From the NCBI GenBank assembly GCA_923184405.1, contig OV299793.1:1362733-1426732 (forward strand): a DNA stretch of 64,000 nucleotides, written 5' to 3'. The position numbers and the translations under genes were made by a program. Shown here piece by piece: positions 11,327 through 19,709 of the stretch (position 1 is the stretch's first letter; the number at the start of each line of letters is the position of its first letter). Source of the stretch: Neisseria meningitidis (GTDB lineage Bacteria > Pseudomonadota > Gammaproteobacteria > Burkholderiales > Neisseriaceae). Below the pieces are notes generated by a model, which saw only the letters and a program-made list of their open reading frames with translations, was not told where the DNA came from and made no database searches.

Positions 11327-11836
11327 TTATTCGACACGCTGACTGCTTACTGCATGACCATATGCCTGCCATTCCCTTAAATCGGCTGCATGTCCGTCGG
11401 CTGTTTCTGCCAGTCCTGCATATTTTTCAGCGCACTGTCCGAATAATAGCCAGCCCTGGGAATCTGACGCGCCATCAGATGCGGTGGCGGCGGTAGCGGT
11501 TGCGGGCAGGTTTCTGTTGCGATTTTGGGCGGCGGCGTAGTGGCGCAGGCGGTTAAGCTCAAGACGCATAGCGGCAACAGTTTTTTCAGCATTTTGTTTT
11601 TCCTCTTCTAATTTGGTTTGTCGTTCGGCAAACGCGGCAGCGGCCTTCTGCTCGGCAGAACGCGACTGCTTTGCCTGCTCGATATAGCCGTCTTTCAGAC
11701 GATTCGAAATTTCGGCAGCAGCAGCCTCCCGTCCCATGCGGTATTTTTCGGCACGGTCGAAATGCCATGCGGTAAAAATCAGGACGATTAGCAGCAATAC
11801 GCCTACCGGCTTCCAGTATTTCAATAAAATATCCAT
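11327..11836 (-). CDS. phage inner-membrane spanin, Rz-like
   Basis: 169 residues from MDILLKYWKPVGVLLL at 11836: one N-terminal transmembrane segment (VGVLLLIVLIFTAWHF), then a long charged coiled-coil-like helix (EAAAAEISNRLK, AFAERQTKLEEEKQNAEK). This is the layout of Rz, the inner-membrane spanin subunit that fuses inner and outer membranes in the last step of lysis. The open frame extends further upstream, but 11836 is chosen because it starts the membrane helix and lies just after the endolysin stop. The outer subunit is nested inside this gene in another frame. The C-terminus may be slightly displaced. Confidence 0.8.
   Translation of the reverse strand: MDILLKYWKPVGVLLLIVLIFTAWHFDRAEKYRMGREAAAAEISNRLKDGYIEQAKQSRSAEQKAAAAFAERQTKLEEEKQNAEKTVAAMRLELNRLRHYAAAQNRNRNLPATATAATASDGASDSQGWLLFGQCAEKYAGLAETADGHAADLREWQAYGHAVSSQRVE
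11377..11592 (-). CDS. phage outer-membrane spanin lipoprotein, Rz1-like, nested
   Basis: 71-residue lipoprotein MLKKLLPLCVLSLTACATTP with lipobox LTAC, so a short proline-rich mature peptide (PPPKIATETCPQPLPPPPHL) would be anchored to the outer membrane. It lies wholly inside the Rz-like gene in a different frame on the same strand, the embedded Rz/Rz1 arrangement known from lambda-like phages. The proline-rich centre is typical of Rz1. Both frames are intact, which supports a real overlapping pair. Confidence 0.85.
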   Translation of the reverse strand: MLKKLLPLCVLSLTACATTPPPKIATETCPQPLPPPPHLMARQIPRAGYYSDSALKNMQDWQKQPTDMQPI

Positions 11837-11847
11837 TTCAGACGACC

Positions 11848-11996
11848 TCAAGGATGCAGCCCGGGCAGATACACGGTTTTGCCGTTTTTCTTGGTTGCGG
11901 TCAGTATCTGGTTGCGTTGCAGGCTGTTGCGTCGGAAACCGATGTGTACCCATGCGCCGTCCCCGCGCTCACGAAATTTGAGTATCAACTAGACGA
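11848..11996 (-). pseudogene. phage endolysin C-terminal fragment
   Basis: The minus strand reads KFRERGDGAWVHIGF, then RRNSLQRNQILTATKKNGKT and VYLPGLHP before a stop at 11848, 11 bases before the spanin start. The DGAWVHIGF block resembles the C-terminal part of M15-type peptidoglycan peptidases encoded by neisserial phages. The family name is moderate in certainty. The N-terminal part is missing because the IS1655-like element begins about 25 bases upstream, so the gene is probably disrupted by that insertion. Confidence 0.6.
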
Positions 11997-12019
11997 ATTT
12001 CAGCGCACAGCTCATACGC

Positions 12020-13245
12020 ATTTCAAGTGCAACTTTCCCTAGCAGAAGATGGCCAGTATGCGTCAGCATACGGCCAATCCTGCAAGACCGATTGTCATGA
12101 GCCACACGCTACTGACCCCTGGCGAACGATACCACATACAATACCTGTCCAGCCAATGCACGGGTCAACGAAATCGCCAATCGGCTGAACCGCCACAAAT
12201 GCACCATCAGCCGCGGAATCATTCGGCACCGCACGTAAGGGCAGCAATGCTGCGCCGGAATTGCAGAGCGGCAACGCCGGACTATCAAATAGCGTAAGCG
12301 ACATACCTATAATCTCGATTCGCAGCTGATTCAGCACATCGAAACGCTTAAACGCCGCAAGCTCAGTCCCGAACAATATGTGCTTAACAGTGCAAACACC
12401 ACCGCATCACGCTACACCACAGCACCATTTACAGCGACCTACGCCAAGACAAAAGCAACGGCAGCAAGATGTGGCAACATGCTCAGAACATGCAGCAAAC
12501 CCTACCGCAAACGCTACAGCAGCACATGGACCAGCGCCAATGTACCCAACTGCGTCGGCATAGAAAACCGACCAGCAATCGTTGAGCAGCTATCCCGAAA
12601 CGAGCGAATCACAAGCCGATACCACTGGCGGCAAAGTACAAAAAAGCGCACTATTCACATACGTCGAAAACCGCACGCCGCGACAGCAGCATCTGCAAAA
12701 TGGATAGAATCAAAGCCGAAGTCAATGTTCGGGCAGCTATTACGAGATTACAAGGCACATAAAGACAGGCGGCAACACTATCACCATGAGACAGCGGCAA
12801 AAAGCGCAACCAACACACCAGGATAACCAAAGCAGTGAATGCGGAGACTGATTCCTAGCGCCCTTACCATGCATGGCCGCACGGACACACTGCGGTCACC
12901 AATGGAGTCATACGGGAATGCTTACCCAAACAAACTTATTGCCGTAGCACTCAGCGAACAATATATGACGCAGGGTATCAAGACATGAGTTTTTCCACAT
13001 GATCCAAGATCAAAACTTGGCTGAGAAACGCTTACTGATAGACTTCTTGAGATCTGCTCCAGCCACTGACACACAACTGTTCCACTCAAAATCCGAGTGA
13101 CCAAGCAGTATGAAGAAATAACGTCATCGAATACATCCTCCGCACCCCGCTACACGTATTCCACAACAGCAATCCACCATTAAAATACGTCATCAGGCGG
13201 CGTCAAGCCGAAACGCAGATCGACCCCACTTAAGTTTTACTCGTC
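12020..13245 (+). mobile_element. IS1655-like (IS30 family) element, degraded
   Basis: The transposase frame opens at 12097 with MSHTLLTPGERYHIQYLS, the start of IS1655-type IS30 transposases. Further blocks survive in shifted frames: ISR-E-HR region near 12190, SQLIQHIETLKRRKLSPEQ near 12320-12380, CSKPYRKRYSSTWT near 12490, VGIENRPAIVEQ near 12555, and RPYHAWPHGHTAVTNGVIRE near 12855-12925, where the family has RPYHSWEKG...NGLIRQYFPKQT. Possible ends are ATTTCAAGTGCAAC near 12020 and a degraded inverse near 13230. Every frame is broken. It separates the endolysin fragment from the repressor. Confidence 0.7.
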
Positions 13246-13471
13246 CAAGTATTCCGCACTACATACAAAAAAAAACACATACAAAAAAATTCGCAATCAT
13301 CCGACATTAGTCCGAATGAAAGCAAATTGACAGCAACTCCCGTTTGTCACCATTGACTCTTTCATGCATAAATGAACCTAATCTTTAATTCTAATTTTAA
13401 TATTAAACAATATGTTTAGATAAAATCAAGTCTCATCAAACAACATTTTGTTTAAATATGCGAGAATAATT

Positions 13472-14214
13472 ATGCCAACCGAGAATAAAATTAAAAACGA
13501 GAATGCAAGAAAAAAATGACAGACTGAAAGAGATACCGAACAGCACGGAGTATTAAAGCCAGCAGACATTACAGAGCCTCTGGAATATCAGCAAACTGAC
13601 TATGAAAAACTGGGAGAAAGTCGTGGCATAGCGGCAAAGGCGCTGCCTGAAGTAACAAAAACATTAAGTATATCTGAAAACATCGCTGAGAAAAGGTGAA
13701 GGTAGCCGAACCGCGAACGTCCTTACAGACCCCGATTTACCCCACGAACTCAAAGACATCAACTGCCCAAGGACGTGAAGCAGCAACGACCTGCTGCCCG
13801 ACGATGATTATGTTTTCGTCCCCTACCTCAAAGAGAGCTGCTTCAAAGGCGGAGTAGGCGCGTATGAAATCCCCGATTACAACGGCTACCGCCTGCCGAT
13901 CAGCCAATCACGCTTAAACGCAAAGGCATCAATCCCGACAACGTGTTTTACCGCAACCTGACCGCACGACAGCATGGAGGAAAAAATCGCAGAAGACGCG
14001 GCTACCGCCGTAGATACAGGCGAAACCGCCATACGCGACAGCAAAATCTACGCCTCCGCCCAGGACGGTATGTTCCGCGTGAAGTACCTGATGCGGCAGG
14101 CCGGCAACAGCGTTCTGATACACAGCCACAACAGCGCGTTCTATGGCGACAAACGCCCCCTTCGACAGCCTGACCGTTATCGGCACGGTATTTTCGTGGA
14201 GCGTGCTGGAATGA
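13472..14214 (+). pseudogene. phage CI-like repressor with S24 peptidase domain, frameshifted
   Basis: The C-terminal part is recognisable: YVFVPYLKESCFKGGVGAYE, then NVFYRNLT followed by DSMEEKIAEDA, where the Ser of DSMEE is the S24 (LexA/CI) nucleophile, and later MFRVKYLMRQAGNSVLIHSH with the general-base Lys in RVK. It ends VIGTVFSWSVLE at 14214. The N-terminal half, from MPTENKIKNENARKK at 13472, should hold a helix-turn-helix but is broken by stops. GEGSRTANVLTDPDLPHELK near 13695-13755 is the linker. The protein would maintain lysogeny and be cleaved on DNA damage. In its present form it could not be made intact. Confidence 0.7.
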
Positions 14215-14745
14215 AAAATGTTACTACACGACGAGATAATAATGATAGGGCTTTCAAGATTGTCAAAATAGGCGTTTTGATTCCCTTGGTGGCCTGGTGA
14301 GTACGATGCCGGCATGAATTTCCTTGGCGTACAAGGAGAGTTGCCGTTCATGAGCCGCATCACAGAAAAGCAACCCAGTGCTTTGAGCGGCTTGGCGAAG
14401 TATCTGCGCCGCGCAGGAAAGAGAACTACAAAGACCTCAAGCCCAAATGAACAGTATCACTTTGATGGTTCCTGTAAGCATTTTGCCAACCCTGACGCAA
14501 GGTATCTATTGCCCGTCGGTTCAAGCGGCTTAATCTGAAAACATATCCAAATCGATGACGAAGACACTCTGTTGCGGCTATGCTGCGCACGAAATATCCC
14601 AACGCCACACCGGCTATCTATAATCCCGATGCTTCGGCAGTATTATCTAAGCAAGGCATGGCACGAAATTTATGCTATCAACCAACACCTAAGGAAAACG
14701 AAGCTGATAGTTGATGTGGCATACGGCCCCACAGATTAAAACAAC
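14215..14745 (+). other. unidentified decayed coding stretch
   Basis: Frames such as NFLGVQGELPFMSRITEKQP (from 14314) and, after a shift, IDDEDTLLRLCCARNI to about 14742 suggest one degraded phage gene that ends before a terminator. I cannot name it. Parts of the pieces look protein-like, but no motif is clear. Confidence 0.3.
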
Positions 14746-14747
14746 CC

Positions 14748-14770
14748 GCCCGCATTATGCGGGCTTTTTT
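14748..14770 (+). terminator. intrinsic terminator
   Basis: GCCCGCATTATGCGGGC hairpin followed by TTTTTT. Confidence 0.88.
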
Positions 14771-14807
14771 CATGCCCCGCCGAACCTGAAAACAACACAA
14801 AACTGAC

Positions 14808-14831
14808 AAAGCCGCCTTAATAGGCGGCTTT
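14808..14831. terminator. hairpin AAAGCCGCCT/AGGCGGCTTT
   Basis: Perfect 10-bp stem with a 4-base loop (TAAT side), 40 bases after the previous terminator. It is probably bidirectional. Confidence 0.7.
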
Positions 14832-14985
14832 AAAGCGCCTGCGACAATCTCAAAAATAAATTCTTTTAATAATCAAAATGTTTATAAAACTAAAACAAAG
14901 ATCGGAAACAGATATGTTGCAGATCATTAAACGCTATGTTTAAATGCAACCATCGAAACAAACAACAGCCACATGGAGTACCGAC

Positions 14986-15186
14986 ATGGAAACCATCACA
15001 AACCCTAAAGAAAATTTCGACGCATTACATAACTCTCGCAGAACCGCCGTCGCCCTGAACGAAAATTTTATTCCAAAAATAAATTACGGAGCATCCAACA
15101 TACCAGCAGCCAGCTTTGCCGCACATAACGACTTTGGAATAGCTCACTCCACCGTGGAATCTTTGGAAATTCTCAAAATTAAATAA
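14986..15186 (+). CDS. small phage protein of unknown function
   Basis: 66 residues, METITNPKENFDALHNSRRT to ESLEILKIK. ATG at 14986 is preferred to the in-frame ATG at 14944 because GGAGT precedes it. No membrane segment or known motif. It opens a rightward run of small genes (14.99-17.89 kb) typical of an early phage region. Confidence 0.55.
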   Translation: METITNPKENFDALHNSRRTAVALNENFIPKINYGASNIPAASFAAHNDFGIAHSTVESLEILKIK

Positions 15187-15252
15187 CCTCCTCGGTATTG
15201 TCATCCCGTGATACCGGCAGCCTAACTAACCCCTCTTTAAAGGAAAATCAAA

Positions 15253-15614
15253 ATGGAAACCCAAGAAAAGAAATTTGTTCCTGCCTCCAAGCAAATACCG
15301 ACCGTAAATAGCGGCTGGTTAGACCGTGAATTAGGCGAAGCCATGAGTAAAAGCGGTGCGTGCCTGCCTTGCTCACGGTAAACAGTCAGAAATTACTGTC
15401 AAGCTCAAAATCCAACCCCAAAACATCCAAAGCGGAACGGTAAAAATCAGCCACGATGTAGCAAACCAAACTGCCCAAAGAAAAACGCGAAGGCGGCATC
15501 GTCTTTGCTACACCTGACGGCAACATCCAAGCCGACGATCCGGCACAAGGAAAATTGAAACTCAAACAAGTTCCCAATACGTCAAGCACGTTGAAAATGG
15601 TCAGATCCAACTAA
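15253..15614 (+). CDS. hypothetical early phage protein (frameshifted)
   Basis: The start at 15253 (METQEKKFVPASKQIPTVNS) follows AAAGGAAA. After an indel near 15365 the frame reads AHGKQSEITVKLKIQPQNIQ, and after another near 15470 LPKEKREGGIVFATPDGNIQ, ending KMVRSN at 15614. About 120 residues, soluble and basic. Not identified. It shares the METQE start with the next gene, suggesting duplicated 5' ends or similar leader usage. Confidence 0.6.
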
Positions 15615-15637
15615 CTCAAACCCAAAAGGAAATCTAA

Positions 15638-16484
15638 AATGGAAACACAAGAAAACATGATTAAAAGCGACTTACAAGCAGCTCAAAACCTTTTTTGAGT
15701 TTGCACCGAACAATACTCTGCTTGTATTCACACCAGACCAAGACGGTGGCTGGAGATACAAATCACACCCTGAATTGATGCAAAACCCGTACCGCAAGTG
15801 CGGCAAATTCCTCATGCACGATACCGCCAGTCTTATTAAGTTTGTACAAAAACACAAACAGGACGGCACACAAATCTACATTGATGCCGATTTCAAATCA
15901 GGGCGTATTGATGTCACCGCCGTCATCAACGGCCATACGCAACAAGCTCCCGGCTGGCCTGATTTTTATGCCGTATACACCCGCAACACACTACATCGGC
16001 ATCCAACTGGCTGAACAACAATGCGCACCGCATGAATCAGATGGAGTTTACCCATTTCCTGACCAACAATGCCTGCAACATCGTATCCAAAAATCCCGGT
16101 AACGAAAATTCCGTTTACCCGACCGCCGACGAAGTATTCGATTTCGCGCTCAAACTCGAGTACACAGAAAAAACCACCAGCCAACAAGGCTATCGTGAAC
16201 AGGACGGCAGAATCAACGGTACCTTCCAATCCGAAGACTCAGGGCAAACAGAGAAAAACCTCAAAATGTTTGAACGTTTCGGCATCGAGTTCAACCAGCA
16301 TCAAGGCGGTGCATCCTACTTTGCTGGCCTTGTTGAAAATCCGCATCGACAAAAACAGCGGCGCACTCGTCCTGTGGTACGAAGTGCAGCAAATCGATGC
16401 TGTAATCGAACAAACGGCAAAGACATTTCGAAGCCGTACAAAAGCTTCACAGAAATCGACACCTATTTCGGAATAATCGCCTAA
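15638..16484 (+). CDS. DUF2303 family phage protein (frameshifted)
   Basis: About 280 residues from METQENMIKSDLQAA. Indels near 15690, 15985, 16330 and 16420 split it. Family-like blocks are LMQNPYRKCGKFLMHDTASL, YIDADFKSGRIDVTAVINGH, AHRMNQMEFTHFLTNNACNI and KIRIDKNSGALVLWYEVQQI. DUF2303 proteins are carried by many temperate phages next to recombination genes. Their activity is not established. The end is taken as IDTYFGIIA at 16484, with a DUS-like GGTCGTCTGAA just after. The alternative frame stops at 16476. Confidence 0.72.
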
Positions 16485-16553
16485 AAAAAGGTCGTCTGAA
16501 ATTGTGAAACTCAAGACGACCTCCACAAAAACCCAACTCCGAAAGACCCCAAA

Positions 16554-16768
16554 ATGACCATCACAGAAGAATACTACATCGACATCCGCGAAAAGCAGAA
16601 CAGGGGAAAAACGACTACGGCTACCCCACCGAACGCTACGGATGCGACATCATCAACACAGACGGGGAGCTGCTTGTCAGCATAGAGCCAGAGTACAAAA
16701 CCCCCTTTGCCGCCGTCAGAAAAGCGCTCATCTGTCTGACAAAAGACAACCTCAAAAACGCTGCCTGA
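16554..16768 (+). CDS. small hypothetical phage protein (frameshifted)
   Basis: MTITEEYYIDIREKQNRGK, then after a one-base shift near 16615 DYGYPTERYGCDIINTDGEL and FAAVRKALICLTKDNLKNAA. About 71 residues. Acidic N-terminal half, no membrane segment. Not identified. Confidence 0.5.
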
Positions 16769-16802
16769 TATTAAGCCGTTACCCCAATAACGAGGAATCA
16801 AA

Positions 16803-17063
16803 ATGAAATACTTGATCCGCACAGCCTTACTCGCAGTCGTAGCCGTTAAGATCTACGCCTGCCAACTGCAATCAGAAGCCGCAGTGCAAGTCAAGGCTGA
16901 AAACAGCCTGACCGCTATGCGCTTAGCCGTCGCCGACAAACAGGCAGAGATTGACGGGTTGAACGCCCAAATCGACGCCGAAATCAGACAACGCGAAACC
17001 GAAGAAGTGAAAGACTACCGATGGATACACGGCGACGCGGAAGTGCCGGAGCTGGAAAAATGA
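16803..17063 (+). CDS. small exported phage protein with coiled coil
   Basis: 86 residues. The N-terminal hydrophobic helix LIRTALLAVVAVKIYAC ends at a Cys (possible but atypical lipobox, IYAC), then a helical charged region (AVADKQAEIDGLNAQIDAEI) that looks like a coiled coil. RBS GAGGAA. The stop overlaps the next start as ATGA at 17060-17063, indicating coupled translation. Confidence 0.6.
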   Translation: MKYLIRTALLAVVAVKIYACQLQSEAAVQVKAENSLTAMRLAVADKQAEIDGLNAQIDAEIRQRETEEVKDYRWIHGDAEVPELEK

Positions 17064-17353
17064 ACTTTCAGGAAGAAAACGAGAACATCAAGAATGACAT
17101 AGAGATTAATCTCTTGCATTCCGCTGAAGCCGACAGCGTGGAGGCAATGATGGACTTGGCGGTTTACGGGCTGGCGGCGATGGTTGCCAAACACAACAAA
17201 ACGCGCGGCGAGCAGCTTGTGTTACAGGCGATTGAAGGTCATATGCGGAAGCTTTTGGCCGCGCTTCCCGAAACCGAGTCATTGGTGCAGACCGGGAAGG
17301 TTTACCGCCGACTTGAAGATTTGATTTTTAAAACGTATTTGCCGGAGCAGTAA
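17060..17353 (+). CDS. hypothetical phage protein
   Basis: 97 residues, MNFQEENENIKNDIEINLLH to FKTYLPEQ, intact. Helical and acidic, with the repeated MRKLLAALPETESLVQ pattern. No known motif. The start overlaps the previous stop. Confidence 0.65.
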   Translation: MNFQEENENIKNDIEINLLHSAEADSVEAMMDLAVYGLAAMVAKHNKTRGEQLVLQAIEGHMRKLLAALPETESLVQTGKVYRRLEDLIFKTYLPEQ

Positions 17354-17355
17354 AG

Positions 17356-17547
17356 ATGAACACGAATCAAGATACGATTCCATTTGGCGGCAACCTTGTG
17401 ATTTGCTGTTCGACGGGAAACGGCGAGGACTGGCGGTTTTCTTGTCTGATTACCGATCAGATACCGGATTTAAATCTTGTCAGAAGCGGGCAGGCGTTCC
17501 CGATGTTCATTTATGAGTACGAAACTAGAGAAAAAAGGAAAGCCTGA
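17356..17547 (+). CDS. hypothetical phage protein
   Basis: 63 residues, MNTNQDTIPFGGNLVICCST to YETREKRKA, intact. It starts 2 bases after the previous stop and its TGA overlaps the next ATG. Not identified. Confidence 0.65.
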   Translation: MNTNQDTIPFGGNLVICCSTGNGEDWRFSCLITDQIPDLNLVRSGQAFPMFIYEYETREKRKA

Positions 17548-17687
17548 TGGACACCCTATTAAAAATCATCATCGCGCTGTCATTTTCCGGCGCTGAGGCA
17601 TTGGCGGTATGGCTTTTCATCACGGCCGCCGATGCCGTATTACGCCGCTTCCCGAAACCGAGTCATTACAGGAGAGTAAAAAAATGA
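17547..17687 (+). CDS. short phage membrane peptide
   Basis: 46 residues: MDTLLKIIIALSFSGAEALA continues hydrophobic through VWLFITAAD, then a basic tail (RRFPKPSHYRRVKK). One transmembrane helix with a positive cytosolic tail. Overlaps both neighbours by a few bases. Confidence 0.6.
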   Translation: MDTLLKIIIALSFSGAEALAVWLFITAADAVLRRFPKPSHYRRVKK

Positions 17688-17891
17688 ACATCAACGAACT
17701 GGGCGCAAGGATAGACCGCCCGACCATCCGCGAACTGATTGCCTACGCAACCTGCCGCAACCGCCCATTTCAAACTCGACACTGCTGCGTATGGAAAAAG
17801 ACGGACGGATACCGTGCCGTCTGAAAACCCCACTCACATCCCCGTATGGGACACCCGCGAAGTTTTGGAAGCCCTGGGGTTACAGCAATAA
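17684..17891 (+). CDS. small putative phage DNA-binding protein (frameshifted)
   Basis: MNINELGARIDRPTIRELIA then, across shifts near 17770 and 17825, STLLRMEKDGRIPCRLKTP-like and THIPVWDTREVLEALGLQQ. A rearranged LxRMEKDGRxPxP pattern with a W and a VLEALG end resembles AlpA/MerR-like small phage regulators. This is inference. An internal GCCGTCTGAA uptake sequence lies at the second shift. Confidence 0.5.
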
Positions 17892-17914
17892 AAAACGCCC
17901 GATTAGGGCGTTTT
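17892..17914. terminator. terminator between convergent phage operons
   Basis: AAAACGCCC-GATTA-GGGCGTTTT perfect 9-bp stem. Ends the rightward early genes and probably also the leftward KilA-N gene. Confidence 0.85.
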
Positions 17915-17947
17915 CACATTCAGACGGCTTTTGTATTCCCTACTGCA

Positions 17948-18865
17948 TCAAACCGACGACAGGTTGCGGATTTCGGGCAGCATCGGGCGGATTTTTGCCG
18001 CGTGTTCCGCGTCGGCGTGTGCGTTTAAGGCTTCGAGGGCGTTTGCGGCGGCTTTGAGGCGGCTGCGTGTTTCCGCCCGGACCGTCCACATCGTTACCGC
18101 CTGTTTGCAGCCGAGCTGCTTCAGCGGCAGGGAAACGTCTCTGCCCATTTGGATGGCCCACGCGCCGTATCTGACGGCAACGGCGAGGTCGTACAGGGCG
18201 TTGCCGCTGATGGGCAGGGCAGGTTGCGGTGCGGGTAACGGTTCGCGGTCGAGGACTTCGCCGTACAGCACGCCGTTTTCAACTGCCACGCGGCTCATCA
18301 CGCTTAAAACTTCGGGGAACTGTTCGGCAGGTACTTCTTTGTAGCTGCATCCGAACTTGCTTTTGACGGCAGACCAAAGGGTAATGGCGATACGCGCCTG
18401 CGCTTCTTTGGGTGCGGATTTGGTCAGGGCGTTGTGCAGTTTTTTGACGGCTTCGATTTGTTCGCAAGTCAAGCCGTCCGGAAGGGCGCGGGTGGGTTTG
18501 GGGGTAACTGCTTTTATGCCGTCTGAAATTTTGCCGTTAAGTAAAATTTCAATCTGCTCATCGCACCAAACCGCAAATTTCGGATTAAGCCAACAGGCAA
18601 AGTGAATAGCGAGTTTGGGATGCAGCCATGTGCCTTGCTCACTGCCACCACGCTTCACGATAACTATTTGATTTGCTTCCGTTAGGATTTTTCTCCTAAC
18701 GCTTAAATTCTCAGCAAGTGCAGAGATATATTGTTGAGTTTGTTCACTTTTTAGGTAGTCTTTAGGTAACTTGCCAAAGTGAGATGCAATGGCGGTTGCA
18801 TTTAAAAAACCGTCTTGACGGAAAGATACAGGAGTGTTACCAAAATTGAGAACAGATACGTTCAT
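17948..18865 (-). CDS. KilA-N domain phage protein (antirepressor-like)
   Basis: Intact 305-residue protein. The N-terminal KilA-N DNA-binding domain (about residues 5-115) shows DGFLNATAIASHFGKLPKDY, then RGGSEQGTWLHPKLAIHFAC with WLNPKFAVWCDEQI, the family's signature. KilA-N proteins from phages P1 and N15 act as antirepressors or DNA-binding regulators. The C-terminal half (residues 150-300) is helical, with an A-rich coiled region (SRLKAAANALEALNAHADAE). The start at 18865 follows AGGAAA. The leader upstream carries three structured repeats (18.89-19.62 kb), which suggests RNA-level control of this gene. Confidence 0.88.
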   Translation of the reverse strand: MNVSVLNFGNTPVSFRQDGFLNATAIASHFGKLPKDYLKSEQTQQYISALAENLSVRRKILTEANQIVIVKRGGSEQGTWLHPKLAIHFACWLNPKFAVWCDEQIEILLNGKISDGIKAVTPKPTRALPDGLTCEQIEAVKKLHNALTKSAPKEAQARIAITLWSAVKSKFGCSYKEVPAEQFPEVLSVMSRVAVENGVLYGEVLDREPLPAPQPALPISGNALYDLAVAVRYGAWAIQMGRDVSLPLKQLGCKQAVTMWTVRAETRSRLKAAANALEALNAHADAEHAAKIRPMLPEIRNLSSV

Positions 18866-18886
18866 GATAGTTTCCTAGTTTAGTTT

Positions 18887-19100
18887 CGAAAGACCCAAAT
18901 GGGTGGTCGGGAGGTTCGAAAACCTACTAGAAAAGGCTGGCGTTATTCCCCTTGCGGGTATTGTATTCCGCACCCTCCCGACCATAGGAAACTAGTTCGG
19001 ATATATCGAAACAAACAACCAAACAAGAAAACTTATGGACGTAAAAATTCACGCTGACGGGGTGAATGCCGTTCTAGTAGAGGTTTTCGACGCCTCGTGT
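18887..19100. ncRNA. structured repeat copy A, C4-antisense-RNA-like
   Basis: Elements in order: CCCAAATGGG palindrome (18894-18903), perfect 10-bp stem GGTCGGGAGG/CCTCCCGACC (18905-18914 with 18974-18983), CCCC-TTG-CGGG inner hairpin, linker ATCGAAACAAACAA, hairpin ATTCAC/GTGAAT (19047-19052 with 19062-19067). The first loop holds TCGAAAACCTACTAGAA, which is complementary to 19072-19089 apart from a two-base bulge. A 42-residue frame (MDVKIHADGVNAVLVEVFDA...) starts at 19035 on the plus strand, and a short minus-strand frame MVGRVRNTIPARGITP starts at 18985. The strand of the RNA is not settled; upstream of the minus-strand KilA-N gene fits a C4-type regulator. Confidence 0.55.
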
Positions 19101-19140
19101 TTCGTAATATATCCAATCTTTCTATTTTCTGCAAGCACAA

Positions 19141-19160
19141 AAAAGCCGCCATGTGGCGGA
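19141..19160 (-). terminator. hairpin with U-tract on the minus strand
   Basis: CCGCC-ATGT-GGCGG (19146-19159) preceded on the plus strand by AAAAAAG, so transcription on the minus strand would meet a stem followed by a U run. It separates repeat copies B and A. Confidence 0.55.
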
Positions 19161-19162
19161 TA

Positions 19163-19372
19163 GGGTCGCGGTCTTCAACAGCATGTAGGATTTAGGAATG
19201 CCCAAATTGGGCGCAGGGTGTTGAAAACACGCAAACAGACGCGCCGCCAGCCTTACGGGTAGGCGCACCCCCACATAGGAGTAAATCGATTTGATACGTA
19301 TAGACGTAAAAATTCCACTCTATCGTGTTGGATATACGCTGTTTGTCAGGTGTTTTCAAGCACCGTGGGAAA
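19163..19372. ncRNA. structured repeat copy B, C4-antisense-RNA-like
   Basis: Diverged second copy: CCCAAATTGGG (19201-19211), loop GGTGTTGAAAACACGCAAACAG (19217-19238), linker, TAGACGTAAAAATTCCA with weak hairpin TCCA/TGGA, then CTGTTTGTCAGGTGTTTTCA (19339-19358), the complement of the loop with a two-base bulge and extended by CACC. The loop sequence differs from copy A, yet its partner differs in step. Confidence 0.5.
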
Positions 19373-19404
19373 TATTATATAGAGTTATGGAAATGTGTCA
19401 AGAG

Positions 19405-19620
19405 AATTAGCCCAAATGGGCGGACGCGCGGTTAAGAACCCACATAGGAGGGCGGACTTATTCCCCTTTCAGGTCTTGTATTCGTCGCCCACGCGGTCAT
19501 AGAAACTTCCTGCTATCGAAACAAACAACAAGGAAAGAAAACTATAGACATGAAAAAATCACATTGACGGAGTGATTGCCGCTGTAGTGTGGTTTCTGAC
19601 GCCACGAACAGGAATATAAA
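19405..19620. ncRNA. structured repeat copy C, C4-antisense-RNA-like
   Basis: Third copy: GCCCAAATGGGC (19410-19421), loop segment AAGAACCCACATAG (19434-19447), CCCCTTTCAGG-like inner part, linker TATCGAAACAAACAA identical to copy A, then AATCAC/GTGATT hairpin (second base pair flipped relative to copy A) and GTAGTGTGGTTTCTGACG (19584-19601), roughly complementary to the loop. Confidence 0.5.
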
Positions 19621-19623
19621 ACA

Positions 19624-19649
19624 AAACCCCTGCACATGCAAGAGGTTTC
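19624..19649 (-). terminator. imperfect hairpin AAACCCCTGCA/TGCAAGAGGTTT
   Basis: An 11-bp imperfect stem with a U run only on the minus strand (GGGGTTTTGTTTTA), preceding copy C in the minus direction. Confidence 0.45.
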
Positions 19650-19676
19650 CCAAAAAGCAGTAGGCGGCAAACTGAA

Positions 19677-19701
19677 AGGCCGTCTGAATTTCAGACGGCC
19701 T
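19677..19701. terminator. inverted DUS terminator
   Basis: AGGCCGTCTGAA and TTCAGACGGCCT with a one-base loop. Confidence 0.82.
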
Positions 19702-19709
19702 ATGTTACG

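Noticed and set aside
18185..18605. Plus-strand frames opposite the KilA-N gene
   Set aside because: The KilA-N gene is intact on the minus strand with a full signature.
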